DNA of 64,000 nucleotides from Mucilaginibacter_A sp050955045 (GTDB taxonomy: Bacteria; Bacteroidota; Bacteroidia; Sphingobacteriales; Sphingobacteriaceae), in NCBI GenBank assembly GCA_050955045.1, contig JBPBQV010000020.1:1-64000 (forward strand), read 5' to 3'. Every line of letters starts with the position of its first letter. Positions within the stretch are counted from its first letter, which is position 1. A program made the position numbers and the translations under genes. The notes under the pieces were generated by a model that saw nothing but the letters and a program-made list of their open reading frames with translations, made no database searches and was not told the origin of the DNA. Positions 15,555-23,485 of this stretch are shown in pieces.

Positions 15555-16637
15555 ATGAAGAGAATTGTTATACTCAGTGGCTTAATTGCCTTGTTGTACC
15601 AAACCAGCTGCACACCAAAAAAAGAAAAAAAGGAAGAAGCTGGTAAATATACCGTTACCAATCCTTTAAAAATTGATACTTCGTTTACCAAAGAATATGT
15701 TTCGCAGATAAAATCTGTTAGAAACATTGAGCTTAGAGCACAGGAAAAAGGCTATCTGCAAAACATTTATGTTGATGAAGGCCAATCTGTAAAAGCTGGT
15801 CAGCTGCTGTTCAGGATTATGCCGAAAATATACGAAGCTGAACTTTTAAAAGCACAAGCTGAAACCAAAGCAGCCGAAATTGAAGTACAAAATACTAAAA
15901 CGCTAGCCGATAAAAATGTGGTTTCGAAAAATGAGCTGGCTATGGCTCACGCGAAACTTGACCAGGCAAAAGCCGAAACATCACTTGCAAGGCTCCATCT
16001 GTCATTTACTGAAATCCGGGCACCATTTGCCGGAACAATTGACCGCATTCCAAAAAAGTTGGGAAGTTTAATTGATGAAGGCGAATTATTAACCAGCCTT
16101 TCAGATAACAGCCAAATGTTCGCCTACTTTAATGTATCCGAGCCGGAATACTTGGATTATGAAACCAATACTAAAGGACGCGGAAACAAAAAAGTAAGTC
16201 TGCTTTTGGCCAATAATCAACCGTTGCCATACAAAGGCGATGTGGAAACGATTGAGAGTGAGTTTAACAATGAAACAGGAAATATTGCTTTCAGGGCAAG
16301 ATTTCCAAATCCGAATAAGCTTTTAAAAAATGGTGAAACGGGGAAAGTTCAAATGACTGTTCCGCTCAAAAACGCATTGGTTATTCCGCAAAAAGCTACT
16401 TATGAAATCCAGGATAAGGTATATGTTTTTATTGTCGATAAAAACAGTATAGTAAGATCAAGAAATATTACCATCACCGGCGAACTGCCTGATTTGTATA
16501 TTATTGGAAGCGGCATTTTGGGTAATGATAAAATTCTGCTGGAAGGAGTTCAAAAGGTAAAAGAGGATGATAAAATTAGCTATGATTTCTTGTCTCCTAA
16601 GGAAGTAATTTCCCATTTGCGATTAAAAGCAGAATAG
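15555..16637 (+). CDS. RND efflux periplasmic adaptor (membrane fusion protein), lipoprotein
   Basis: A 360-residue HlyD/AcrA-type adaptor that links the inner-membrane pump to the outer-membrane channel. It has a lipoprotein signal (LLYQTSCTP lipobox), a biotinyl-lipoyl half (GYLQNIYVDEGQSVKAGQLLF), a helical hairpin (about 85-155, rich in Ala, Lys and Glu), the second lipoyl half (IRAPFAGTIDRIP) and a beta-barrel. The frame extends 14 codons upstream, but ATG 15555 (MKRIVILSG) gives the signal peptide. It is the first gene of a three-gene operon; the pump follows 29 bp later. Confidence 0.93.
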   Translation: MKRIVILSGLIALLYQTSCTPKKEKKEEAGKYTVTNPLKIDTSFTKEYVSQIKSVRNIELRAQEKGYLQNIYVDEGQSVKAGQLLFRIMPKIYEAELLKAQAETKAAEIEVQNTKTLADKNVVSKNELAMAHAKLDQAKAETSLARLHLSFTEIRAPFAGTIDRIPKKLGSLIDEGELLTSLSDNSQMFAYFNVSEPEYLDYETNTKGRGNKKVSLLLANNQPLPYKGDVETIESEFNNETGNIAFRARFPNPNKLLKNGETGKVQMTVPLKNALVIPQKATYEIQDKVYVFIVDKNSIVRSRNITITGELPDLYIIGSGILGNDKILLEGVQKVKEDDKISYDFLSPKEVISHLRLKAE

Positions 16638-16666
16638 TGGTTCCATCCCTAAATAAGTAAAATCAA

Positions 16667-19600
16667 ATGTTTAATAAATTTATACAAAGGCCGGTTCTGT
16701 CTATCGTTATATCGCTCATTATTGTGTTTCTGGGAGCATTGGCCATGACTCATTTACCGGTAACACAATTTCCTTCCATTTCACCGCCAAAGGTGAATAT
16801 TACGGCAGAATATCCCGGAGCAAATGGCGAGCTTTTAATTAAATCAGTAGTTATTCCGCTGGAAAGAGCCATCAATGGCGTACCGGGAATGAAATACATG
16901 GCCTCAGATGCCGGTAATGATGGCGAAGCAACTATTCAAGTAGTATTTAACCTCGGAACTGATCCAAATCAGGCATCAGTAAATATTCAAAACCGAGTTG
17001 CTTCGGTAGTTAATAAGCTGCCGCCACTGGTGGTACGTGAAGGTGTAAAGGTAACACGCGAGGAATCGAATATGCTGATGTACATTAACTTGTATAGTAA
17101 AGATCCTCATACAGACCAAAAATTTCTTTTCAATTTTGCGGATATTAATATCTTATCCGAACTAAAAAGAGTTGACGGTGTGGGTGTTGCCGATATTTTG
17201 GGTAACCGGGAGTATGCCATGCGAATCTGGCTGAAACCCGATCGGATGCTGGCTTATAAAATTTCGGCTGACGAAGTGATGAAAGCTTTGGACGAACAAA
17301 GTCTGGAAGCTTCGCCAGGTAAAACAGGTGAAAGTTCAGGCAAAAGATCACAAGCATTTGAATATGTGTTGAAATATCCAGGCAGGTTCACTACTAAAGA
17401 AGGTTACGAAAATATTATTTTAAAATCCAGTGCGGATGGTGAAATTCTTCGTTTAAAAGATGTTGCTGAGATAGAATTCGGAAGCTCTTTATATGACATT
17501 TATTCTAACCTGAATGGCCGGTCTTCAGCAGCTATTACTGTAAAACAATCTTACGGAAGTAATGCAAGCCAGGTAATTAAGGATATCAAGGCTAAAATGG
17601 AAGAGCTGAAGGCAACGTCTTTTCCTAAAGGAATGGATTATGAAATCAGCTATGATGTTTCCAAATTCCTGGACGCCTCTATCGAAAAAGTTATTCATAC
17701 GCTGGTAGAAGCTTTTATTCTGGTGGGATTGGTAGTATTTCTGTTTCTGGGCGATTGGCGTTCAACCCTGATTCCGGCCATCGCAGTTCCGGTATCACTT
17801 ATTGGAACATTTGTATTCATGCAATTCTTTGGCATTACGCTTAACCTGATTACTTTATTCGCACTGGTGCTGGCAATTGGTGTAGTTGTGGATGATGCGA
17901 TTGTGGTAATTGAAGCCGTTCATGCTAAAATGGAAGAAAAGCATCTTCCGCCACTCAGGGCTACGAAAGAAGCGATGCACGAGATCAGCGGAGCAATTAT
18001 CGCCATCACGTTTTTAATGGCAGCAGTATTTATCCCGGTTGCTTTTATGTCTGGCCCGGTGGGCATTTTTTACCGGCAGTTCTCTATTACTATGGCAACG
18101 GCTATTATTCTTTCCGGAGTAGTAGCACTTACACTTACGCCGGCACTTTGCGCCATGATACTCAAAAACAATCATGGTAAACCTAAAAAGGCAACCGTTC
18201 TGGATAAATTTTTGAATGGCTTTAATAATGGCTTTAACCGCCTTTCTGGAAGGTATCAGCAAGTGCTGGGCACTATTGTTAACCGAAGAGTAATAACTTT
18301 CCTCCTACTTGTAGCTTTTTGTATCGGAACTTATTTTCTGAATAGTAGCGTTCCGGCTGGTTTTATCCCAAATGAAGATCAGGGAATGTTTTATGCCATT
18401 ATTCAAACGCCTCCAGGTTCATCTCTAGAAAGAACCAATCAGGTTGCTGAGAAACTACAAAAAATTGCTGAAGGAATTGAAGGTGTACAATCTGTTTCTT
18501 CTTTAGCGGGTTATGAGATTTTGACGGAAGGAACCGGAGCCAATTCAGGAACCTGCTTAATCAACTTAAAAAGCTGGGAAGATCGAAAAAATACTGTTCA
18601 GGATGTGATCAATGAACTGGAAGAGAAATCTCAGGATGTTACGGGTGCCACTATTGAATTTTTCCAGCCGCCAGCTGTACCCGGTTATGGAGCTGCCGGT
18701 GGTTTTGAATTACGCTTGCTGGACAAGGCAGGATCAGGTGATTTCAAGAAAATGGAAACCGTAAGCAGGGATTTTGTAACTGAATTAAGCAAACGCCCGG
18801 AACTAGCATCAGTATTTACCTTTTACAGTGCCAGTTTCCCGCAATATATGCTTCATATCGACAATGATATTGCCCAGCAAAAAGGTGTAACGCTTGAAAA
18901 CGCAACAAATACGCTTTCTACGCTGATAGGAAGTAATTACGAAACCAACTTCATCAAATACGACCATCAGTACAAAGTAATGGTGCAGGCTTTGCCACAA
19001 TACCGCGCATTGCCTGAAGATGTTTTGAAGTTATATGTAAAAAACGACCGGGATGAAATGGTTCCCTTCTCAGCTTTTATGCGGATGGACAAGGTGTACG
19101 GCTTATCCGAAATTACCCGGCATAATATGTACAATGCTTCGGAAATTAGCGGTGCAGCAGCGCCTGGTTACAGTAGTGGTGCCGCAATTAACGCGATTAA
19201 TGAAGTTGCTCAAAAAACCTTACCGAGAGGATTTGGAATTGATTGGGCCGGAATTTCTAAAGATGAGGTAGCCCGTGGCAACGAAGCAATTTATATTTTC
19301 TTGATCTGTTTGGGTTTTGTTTATCTGATTCTGGCCGCGCAGTACGAAAGTTTTATACTTCCTTTAGCGGTTATTTTTTCTCTTCCTGCCGGAATTTTTG
19401 GCTCTTTTTTAATGCTGAAAATTTGCGGACTGGAAAATAATATTTATGCACAGGTTGCCCTGGTGATGCTGATTGGTTTGCTGGGTAAAAATGCCGTACT
19501 GATTGTAGAGTTTGCCGTACAAAAACATCAGGCAGGAGCAACAGTGCTTGAAGCAGCAATGGAAGGTGCAGCGGTAAGATTCCGCCCAATTTTGATGACC

Positions 19601-19834
19601 TCTTTTGCATTTATTGCCGGGTTGATTCCGTTAGTTTTGGCTTCTGGTCCGGGTAAAATTGGTAATAGAACAATTGGTTCTGCCGCTGCTGGAGGTATGC
19701 TGTTCGGAACCATTTTCGGCGTGCTGATCATACCCGGATTGTACTACATATTTGGTACGATCTCAGCAAAATTTGTTCTTGTAAAAGATGAAGTAGAAAA
19801 TCCTTTAACCGAAGAAATTGATCACAATGTATAA
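16667..19834 (+). CDS. RND efflux pump inner-membrane transporter, HAE1 family
   Basis: A 1055-residue proton-driven pump of the AcrB/MexB type. The N-terminus FNKFIQRPVLSIVISLIIVFLG and two sets of six helices with large periplasmic loops are seen. The proton-relay Asp pair in TM4 is intact (GVVVDDAIVVIEAVHAKM), and 'GFIPNEDQG' and 'GLLGKNAVLIVEFA' are conserved. It exports hydrophobic drugs, bile-type compounds or metabolites; the substrate cannot be told. The 3' end overlaps the channel gene by 8 bp, so the three proteins are made from one transcript. No TetR-type repressor is adjacent. Confidence 0.96.
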   Translation: MFNKFIQRPVLSIVISLIIVFLGALAMTHLPVTQFPSISPPKVNITAEYPGANGELLIKSVVIPLERAINGVPGMKYMASDAGNDGEATIQVVFNLGTDPNQASVNIQNRVASVVNKLPPLVVREGVKVTREESNMLMYINLYSKDPHTDQKFLFNFADINILSELKRVDGVGVADILGNREYAMRIWLKPDRMLAYKISADEVMKALDEQSLEASPGKTGESSGKRSQAFEYVLKYPGRFTTKEGYENIILKSSADGEILRLKDVAEIEFGSSLYDIYSNLNGRSSAAITVKQSYGSNASQVIKDIKAKMEELKATSFPKGMDYEISYDVSKFLDASIEKVIHTLVEAFILVGLVVFLFLGDWRSTLIPAIAVPVSLIGTFVFMQFFGITLNLITLFALVLAIGVVVDDAIVVIEAVHAKMEEKHLPPLRATKEAMHEISGAIIAITFLMAAVFIPVAFMSGPVGIFYRQFSITMATAIILSGVVALTLTPALCAMILKNNHGKPKKATVLDKFLNGFNNGFNRLSGRYQQVLGTIVNRRVITFLLLVAFCIGTYFLNSSVPAGFIPNEDQGMFYAIIQTPPGSSLERTNQVAEKLQKIAEGIEGVQSVSSLAGYEILTEGTGANSGTCLINLKSWEDRKNTVQDVINELEEKSQDVTGATIEFFQPPAVPGYGAAGGFELRLLDKAGSGDFKKMETVSRDFVTELSKRPELASVFTFYSASFPQYMLHIDNDIAQQKGVTLENATNTLSTLIGSNYETNFIKYDHQYKVMVQALPQYRALPEDVLKLYVKNDRDEMVPFSAFMRMDKVYGLSEITRHNMYNASEISGAAAPGYSSGAAINAINEVAQKTLPRGFGIDWAGISKDEVARGNEAIYIFLICLGFVYLILAAQYESFILPLAVIFSLPAGIFGSFLMLKICGLENNIYAQVALVMLIGLLGKNAVLIVEFAVQKHQAGATVLEAAMEGAAVRFRPILMTSFAFIAGLIPLVLASGPGKIGNRTIGSAAAGGMLFGTIFGVLIIPGLYYIFGTISAKFVLVKDEVENPLTEEIDHNV

Positions 19835-21260
19835 AATCAAAATAACTCAATACATTGGCCTGCTCAGTATTTGCCTGGCTATTGCAAGCTGCAAAACCCC
19901 GGCTATTTTGCAGGCTACAGAGAACAAATCGGTTCCCGGGTCTTACAACAACAATCAGGACACCACTAATATGTCGGTTACACCGTGGCATACTTTTTTT
20001 ACCGATAAAAATTTAGTGAACCTGATTGATACTGCTCTGAAAAATAACCAGGAGTTGAGGAGTACGCTGCAAGACATTGAAATAGCACGAAACGACATTC
20101 GTTTAAGGCAAGGACGATTACTGCCAACAGTTGGCTTAAATGCTGGTGTTGGTGTAGAAAAAGTAGGAAGATACACCAGCCAGGGTGCTGGAGATGCTAC
20201 TACAGAAATCGCTCCCGGAAGAGAATTTCCAGATCCGTTAACAAATTATACGGTATCAGCTGTTGCAAACTGGGAAGTAGATATCTGGAAAAAGCTTCAC
20301 AATGCTAAAAAAGCTGCTGTTGCCAGGTACTTATCAACCGTGGAAGGCAAAAATTTTGTGCTTACTAACCTGATTGCCGATGTTGCCAATTCGTATTACG
20401 AACTGCTGGCTTATGATAATCAGCTGGAAATTGTGAAGCAAAACATCAGCCTGCAAAAAAATGCATTAGAAATTGTAAAAGTTCAAAAAGAAGCAACCAG
20501 AGTAACCGAGCTGGCTGTTCAAAAATTTCAGGCTGAAGTGTTAAAATCCCAAAGTTTGGAGTTTGAAATCCTTCAAAAGATAACAGAAACAGAAAATAGA
20601 ATTAACTTTTTGTTAGCGCGTTATCCGCAAGAAATCCCCAGAGATAAAAGTTACTTTGTAAGTTCTATGCCCGCGGCAGTTACTATTGGAATTCCTTCGC
20701 AATTGCTAGCCAACCGGCCAGATATTAAACAGGCAGAGCTAGAATTAACTGCTGCAAAACTGGATGTAAAAGTTGCACGTGCAGAGTTTTATCCTTCGTT
20801 AGGAATTTCAGCTGCGTTAGGGCTTCAGGCGTTCAATCCTAAGTATTTGGGTACGCTTCCGGAGTCTGTACTATATTCGTTTGCGGGTGATATTGTAGGG
20901 CCACTTATTAACCGGAGTGCAATTAAAGCTGAGTTTTATACAGCCAATGGCCGACAATTGCAAGCCCTCATCAATTATGAGCGCACTATTTTAAATGCTT
21001 ATATGGAGGTTTCTACGCAGCTTTCGAATATTAATAATTTAGAAAAAAGTTATAATTTGAAGTCTAGACAAGTGGACGCCCTAACTAAATCAATTGATAT
21101 TTCTAATGATTTGTTTAAATCTGCCAGAGCTGATTATTTAGAAGTTTTGTTAACGCAACGCGATGCGCTAGAATCTAAACTCGAATTGATCGATACCAAA
21201 AAAGAACGGTTTAACGCTGTTATCAACATCTACAAATATTTGGGAGGCGGCTGGAAATAA
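19827..21260 (+). CDS. RND efflux outer-membrane channel (TolC/OprM family lipoprotein)
   Basis: A 477-residue outer-membrane factor. It has a lipobox (LAIASCK) and the two-fold repeated coiled-coil/beta-barrel architecture: 'LVNLIDTALKNNQELR...ARNDIRLRQGRLLPTVGLNAGVG' in the first half and 'LLANRPDIKQAELELTAAKLDVKVARAEFYPSLGISAALG' in the second, the classic NodT/OprM signature. ATG 19827 overlaps the pump stop by 8 bp; a TTG 9 bp upstream is a less likely start. It completes the efflux operon. Confidence 0.94.
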   Translation: MYKIKITQYIGLLSICLAIASCKTPAILQATENKSVPGSYNNNQDTTNMSVTPWHTFFTDKNLVNLIDTALKNNQELRSTLQDIEIARNDIRLRQGRLLPTVGLNAGVGVEKVGRYTSQGAGDATTEIAPGREFPDPLTNYTVSAVANWEVDIWKKLHNAKKAAVARYLSTVEGKNFVLTNLIADVANSYYELLAYDNQLEIVKQNISLQKNALEIVKVQKEATRVTELAVQKFQAEVLKSQSLEFEILQKITETENRINFLLARYPQEIPRDKSYFVSSMPAAVTIGIPSQLLANRPDIKQAELELTAAKLDVKVARAEFYPSLGISAALGLQAFNPKYLGTLPESVLYSFAGDIVGPLINRSAIKAEFYTANGRQLQALINYERTILNAYMEVSTQLSNINNLEKSYNLKSRQVDALTKSIDISNDLFKSARADYLEVLLTQRDALESKLELIDTKKERFNAVINIYKYLGGGWK

Positions 21261-21310
21261 AATTATCGACTTTTACAGTCATCATACCTTCGAAAGTACA
21301 CCATATTTTA

Positions 21311-21364
21311 CATGCTTCTTTTATCACTTGTTTTTCAAAGATTTACAGGGATAAAAGAAGCATT
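21311..21364. repeat. inverted pair of dispersed elements forming a hairpin
   Basis: ATGCTTCTTTTATC (21312-21325) is a perfect inverted match to GATAAAAGAAGCAT (21350-21363), with a 24-nt spacer containing a box-B-like GTTTTTCA. It lies about 50 bp after the efflux operon and may act as its terminator. The rest of the 345-bp gap, apart from the tRNA terminator, shows nothing recognisable. Confidence 0.7.
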
Positions 21365-21576
21365 ATTTTTTGATAGAATTTCGAATAGATCTATAAGAAT
21401 TAATATTATTGATTTAAAACCTAAGAAGAAACTTGGTTAGATAACGGGTTAAGGTGAATGAATTAAAAATATTTTGTGGTGGACAAAATGTTGAGATAAC
21501 ACTTATCCTGTATTAAAAATCTTTTATTGTTAGCTGCAATAATTGATCTGGCTTTAATAAAATAGAACTTTAAACA

Positions 21577-21604
21577 AAAATAGCCTTCTTTCGAAGGCTA
21601 TTTT
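21577..21604 (-). terminator. intrinsic terminator of tRNA-Lys
   Basis: AAAATAGCCTTC (21577-21588) and GAAGGCTATTTT (21593-21604) form a perfect 12-bp stem with a TTTC loop; on the minus strand the U-run follows. It begins 1 nt after the tRNA 3' end. Confidence 0.9.
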
Positions 21605-21605
21605 G

Positions 21606-21678
21606 TGATCCCGCTGGGATTCGAACCCAGGACCCCAACATTAAAAGTGTTATGCTCTACCAGCTGAGCTACGGAATC
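21606..21678 (-). tRNA. tRNA-Lys (anticodon TTT)
   Basis: A 73-nt cloverleaf on the minus strand: acceptor GATTCCG/CGGGATC, D arm GCTC/GAGC, anticodon stem TAACA/TGTTG with loop CTTTTAA, T arm CTGGG-TTCGAAT-CCCAG, discriminator A. The CCA end is not encoded. An intrinsic terminator follows directly. Confidence 0.96.
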
Positions 21679-21796
21679 ATCTTTTAAAAACTATTGCTGT
21701 TTTTTAAAGTGGTGCAAATATAGAAGTTTATATAATAGACTGCAAGTGTTAATTTAAAATAATCTTAACAGGCAGAGTAATGGCTTTATTGTCAGG

Positions 21797-22828
21797 CTAC
21801 TGATTTTTAAAACAGGCTATTTTACCTCCGTCACCAGCTAGCAAAACTAAGTTTCCATGTTTGGCTTTCGCACAAATATTAAAACTATTTGCATCTATTT
21901 GCCTCCAATTTTTACCGCCATCAAAAGTTATGTTGGTGCCCGATGTACCTGTTGCAATAAAAGTTATTTTATTGATATAAGTAACACACGACTGATAACC
22001 TGCGGGCATACTTTGCGCCAGTTGAAAATTGCTGGTATTACTTTTATCAGCATTATAACAAGCTACTGAATCGGTATTGTTGTTTTTTTGGTAATCACCA
22101 CCGGTAATAATTGTGTAACCACCTCCTGAAGCTATTGAAAATGCGCCTTTACTAGCATTTCCTTGCGGTAATGGTAATAGTGTTGCCATCCAGTTTTTTA
22201 ACTGGCTACCAACTAAACAACGGCTTGTTGAACCACCTGTAACAAGCACCGCCCTATTCTGATTTTTTCTGACACGCAAACAAGTGCCGCTTGCTGCAAA
22301 TGCAGATTCGCCAAATAAAGCATATGGTGCAGTTTTTAGCTCTTCCCAGGTTTTACCTTTATTTTGAGTTTCCAACAATAAAAATTTACTATTAATTGGA
22401 TCGCCCATTATTAATCCGTTTCGGGAGTTAAAAAAATCCATTGCATCCAAAAAATAAGCAGGGTTATCATTACGGTAAGATACTGTCCAATTAATGCCAC
22501 CATCTGTTGTTTTCAAAATCAAAGCAGGTGTACCAGAGCTTATCACAATAGCTTCCTGATCCGAAAAAGCTTCTACATCTCTAAAATCACTTTGCTCAAA
22601 ACCTTTTATCTGTTGCCAGGCCCAGCTTTTGCCGCCGTTGTGTGTAATAGCAATATGCCCTTTGCTGCCACTTGCCCAGGCATTTTGGTTATTAACTACA
22701 GATAAACCACGAATGCTGCAAGGCTGCCCCTGCTGCAAAATTTTAACTGATTGGGCAAACATTAAGTTTACAATTATCAGGTTAAGCAAACCTGATAAAA
22801 GCAGTAAAAAATATAATTTATGAAGCAT
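21797..22828 (-). CDS. secreted YCF48/BNR-type beta-propeller protein
   Basis: A 343-residue protein with a signal peptide (hydrophobic 4-24, cleavage near LMFAQ). Repeated 'GGKSW', 'GGINW' and 'GGKNW' blade motifs, each following a Thr-His/Asp segment, are those of YCF48/Hcf136-like and sialidase-type propellers. Family members named as photosystem assembly factors in plants have other, mostly unknown, roles in Bacteroidota, where they are secreted or outer-membrane-linked. No sialidase catalytic residues are recognisable and no T9SS sorting tail is present. It sits between the two tRNA genes on the strand opposite to tRNA-Leu. Confidence 0.8.
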   Translation of the reverse strand: MLHKLYFLLLLSGLLNLIIVNLMFAQSVKILQQGQPCSIRGLSVVNNQNAWASGSKGHIAITHNGGKSWAWQQIKGFEQSDFRDVEAFSDQEAIVISSGTPALILKTTDGGINWTVSYRNDNPAYFLDAMDFFNSRNGLIMGDPINSKFLLLETQNKGKTWEELKTAPYALFGESAFAASGTCLRVRKNQNRAVLVTGGSTSRCLVGSQLKNWMATLLPLPQGNASKGAFSIASGGGYTIITGGDYQKNNNTDSVACYNADKSNTSNFQLAQSMPAGYQSCVTYINKITFIATGTSGTNITFDGGKNWRQIDANSFNICAKAKHGNLVLLAGDGGKIACFKNQ

Positions 22829-22927
22829 TACAAAGCGTTAATGGCTTCTAAAATATCAGCAATCTGGCACGATAACAAGCGCAATACAAATAATATTTAT
22901 TATTCGGCAGCAATTGCGGCAATCTGC

Positions 22928-22935
22928 TATATTTG
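22928..22935 (+). promoter_or_regulatory. -7 promoter box of tRNA-Leu
   Basis: TATATTTG (TAnnTTTG) lies 19 nt upstream of the mature tRNA 5' end, leaving a short processed leader. Confidence 0.6.
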
Positions 22936-22954
22936 CGACTTCAAACATTTTACT

Positions 22955-23041
22955 GCCCATGTGGCGAAATTGGTAAACGTTGCGGTCTCAGAAGCCGTTG
23001 AGAATTGTCTCTTGAGAGTTCGAGTCTCTCCGTGGGCACCA
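22955..23041 (+). tRNA. tRNA-Leu (anticodon CAG)
   Basis: An 87-nt class II tRNA with encoded CCA: acceptor GCCCATG/CGTGGGC, D arm with TGGTAAACG, anticodon loop CTCAGAA, long variable arm TTGAGAATTGTCTCTTG region, T arm GAGAG-TTCGAGT-CTCTC. Anticodon CAG reads CUG. Confidence 0.96.
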
Positions 23042-23046
23042 ATCCT

Positions 23047-23089
23047 TTTTTACAGTGTGTTTTCATTTTACAAAAACACACTGTAAAAA
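23047..23089. terminator. strong hairpin after tRNA-Leu
   Basis: TTTTTACAGTGTGTTTT (23047-23063) pairs perfectly with AAAACACACTGTAAAAA (23073-23089), a 17-bp stem. There is no U-run after the 3' arm on the tRNA strand, so it may act as a processing or stability hairpin rather than a classic intrinsic terminator. Confidence 0.7.
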
Positions 23090-23229
23090 TTAAATCAATT
23101 AAAAATCTTATTTTTCTTTGAAATCCTGCAATTTTTACGATTGAAGTAAGCAGCTATTATTTAATCTTGGGGATATTTACTTTGAAATAACTTTAACTTT
23201 TTCTTAACAATTTCGTTTAACAACATAAT

Positions 23230-23237
23230 TAGTTTTG
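23230..23237 (+). promoter_or_regulatory. -7 promoter box of the 37-codon ORF
   Basis: TAGTTTTG (TAnnTTTG) ends 7 nt before the ATG at 23245. Confidence 0.45.
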
Positions 23238-23244
23238 TGTTACC

Positions 23245-23358
23245 ATGAATTTGTTGAAGCAACAATTAGATACCAGTTTCAAATCCAACTACTTTTACTG
23301 GTCTGCCATTAGCGCTTGGCTGTTGTTTTTATTACTATCCGTAATCTATCTATCCTGA
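23245..23358 (+). CDS. putative 37-residue single-pass membrane protein
   Basis: The frame encodes a polar N-terminus (MNLLKQQLDTSFKSN) followed by one hydrophobic helix (about residues 16-36, ending LLLSVIYLS). It begins 7 nt after a TAnnTTTG promoter box, and its TGA stop (23356-23358) is the first three bases of a dispersed element, as at several recognised genes in this window. It is too short for homology-free certainty. The promoter spacing, hydrophobic pattern and stop/element junction are the supporting evidence. Function unknown. Confidence 0.5.
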   Translation: MNLLKQQLDTSFKSNYFYWSAISAWLLFLLLSVIYLS

Positions 23359-23382
23359 TTTTTTACTGCTAAAAACAGCATT
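23356..23382 (-). repeat. dispersed element, ACTG-type, full copy
   Basis: On the plus strand it reads TGATTTTTTA (box B side), CTGC, then TAAAAACAGCATTT (box A side). Its first TGA is the stop codon of the 37-codon ORF. Confidence 0.65.
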
Positions 23383-23422
23383 TATAATTCTTGATTCTTT
23401 TTTACAACATCAGCCATAAAAC

Positions 23423-23450
23423 AAATTTTATAGGCATAAAAGAAGCATTA
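23423..23450 (-). repeat. dispersed element
   Basis: AAATTTTATAGGCA followed by TAAAAGAAGCATTA, 35 bp beyond the stop of the regulator gene. Confidence 0.65.
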
Positions 23451-23485
23451 CAAATTTTTATAACGAAATTATTTTAAAAAAATCT

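Noticed and set aside
22820..23086. Open frame running through tRNA-Leu
   Set aside because: It covers the whole tRNA gene and its hairpin and has no protein-like pattern.
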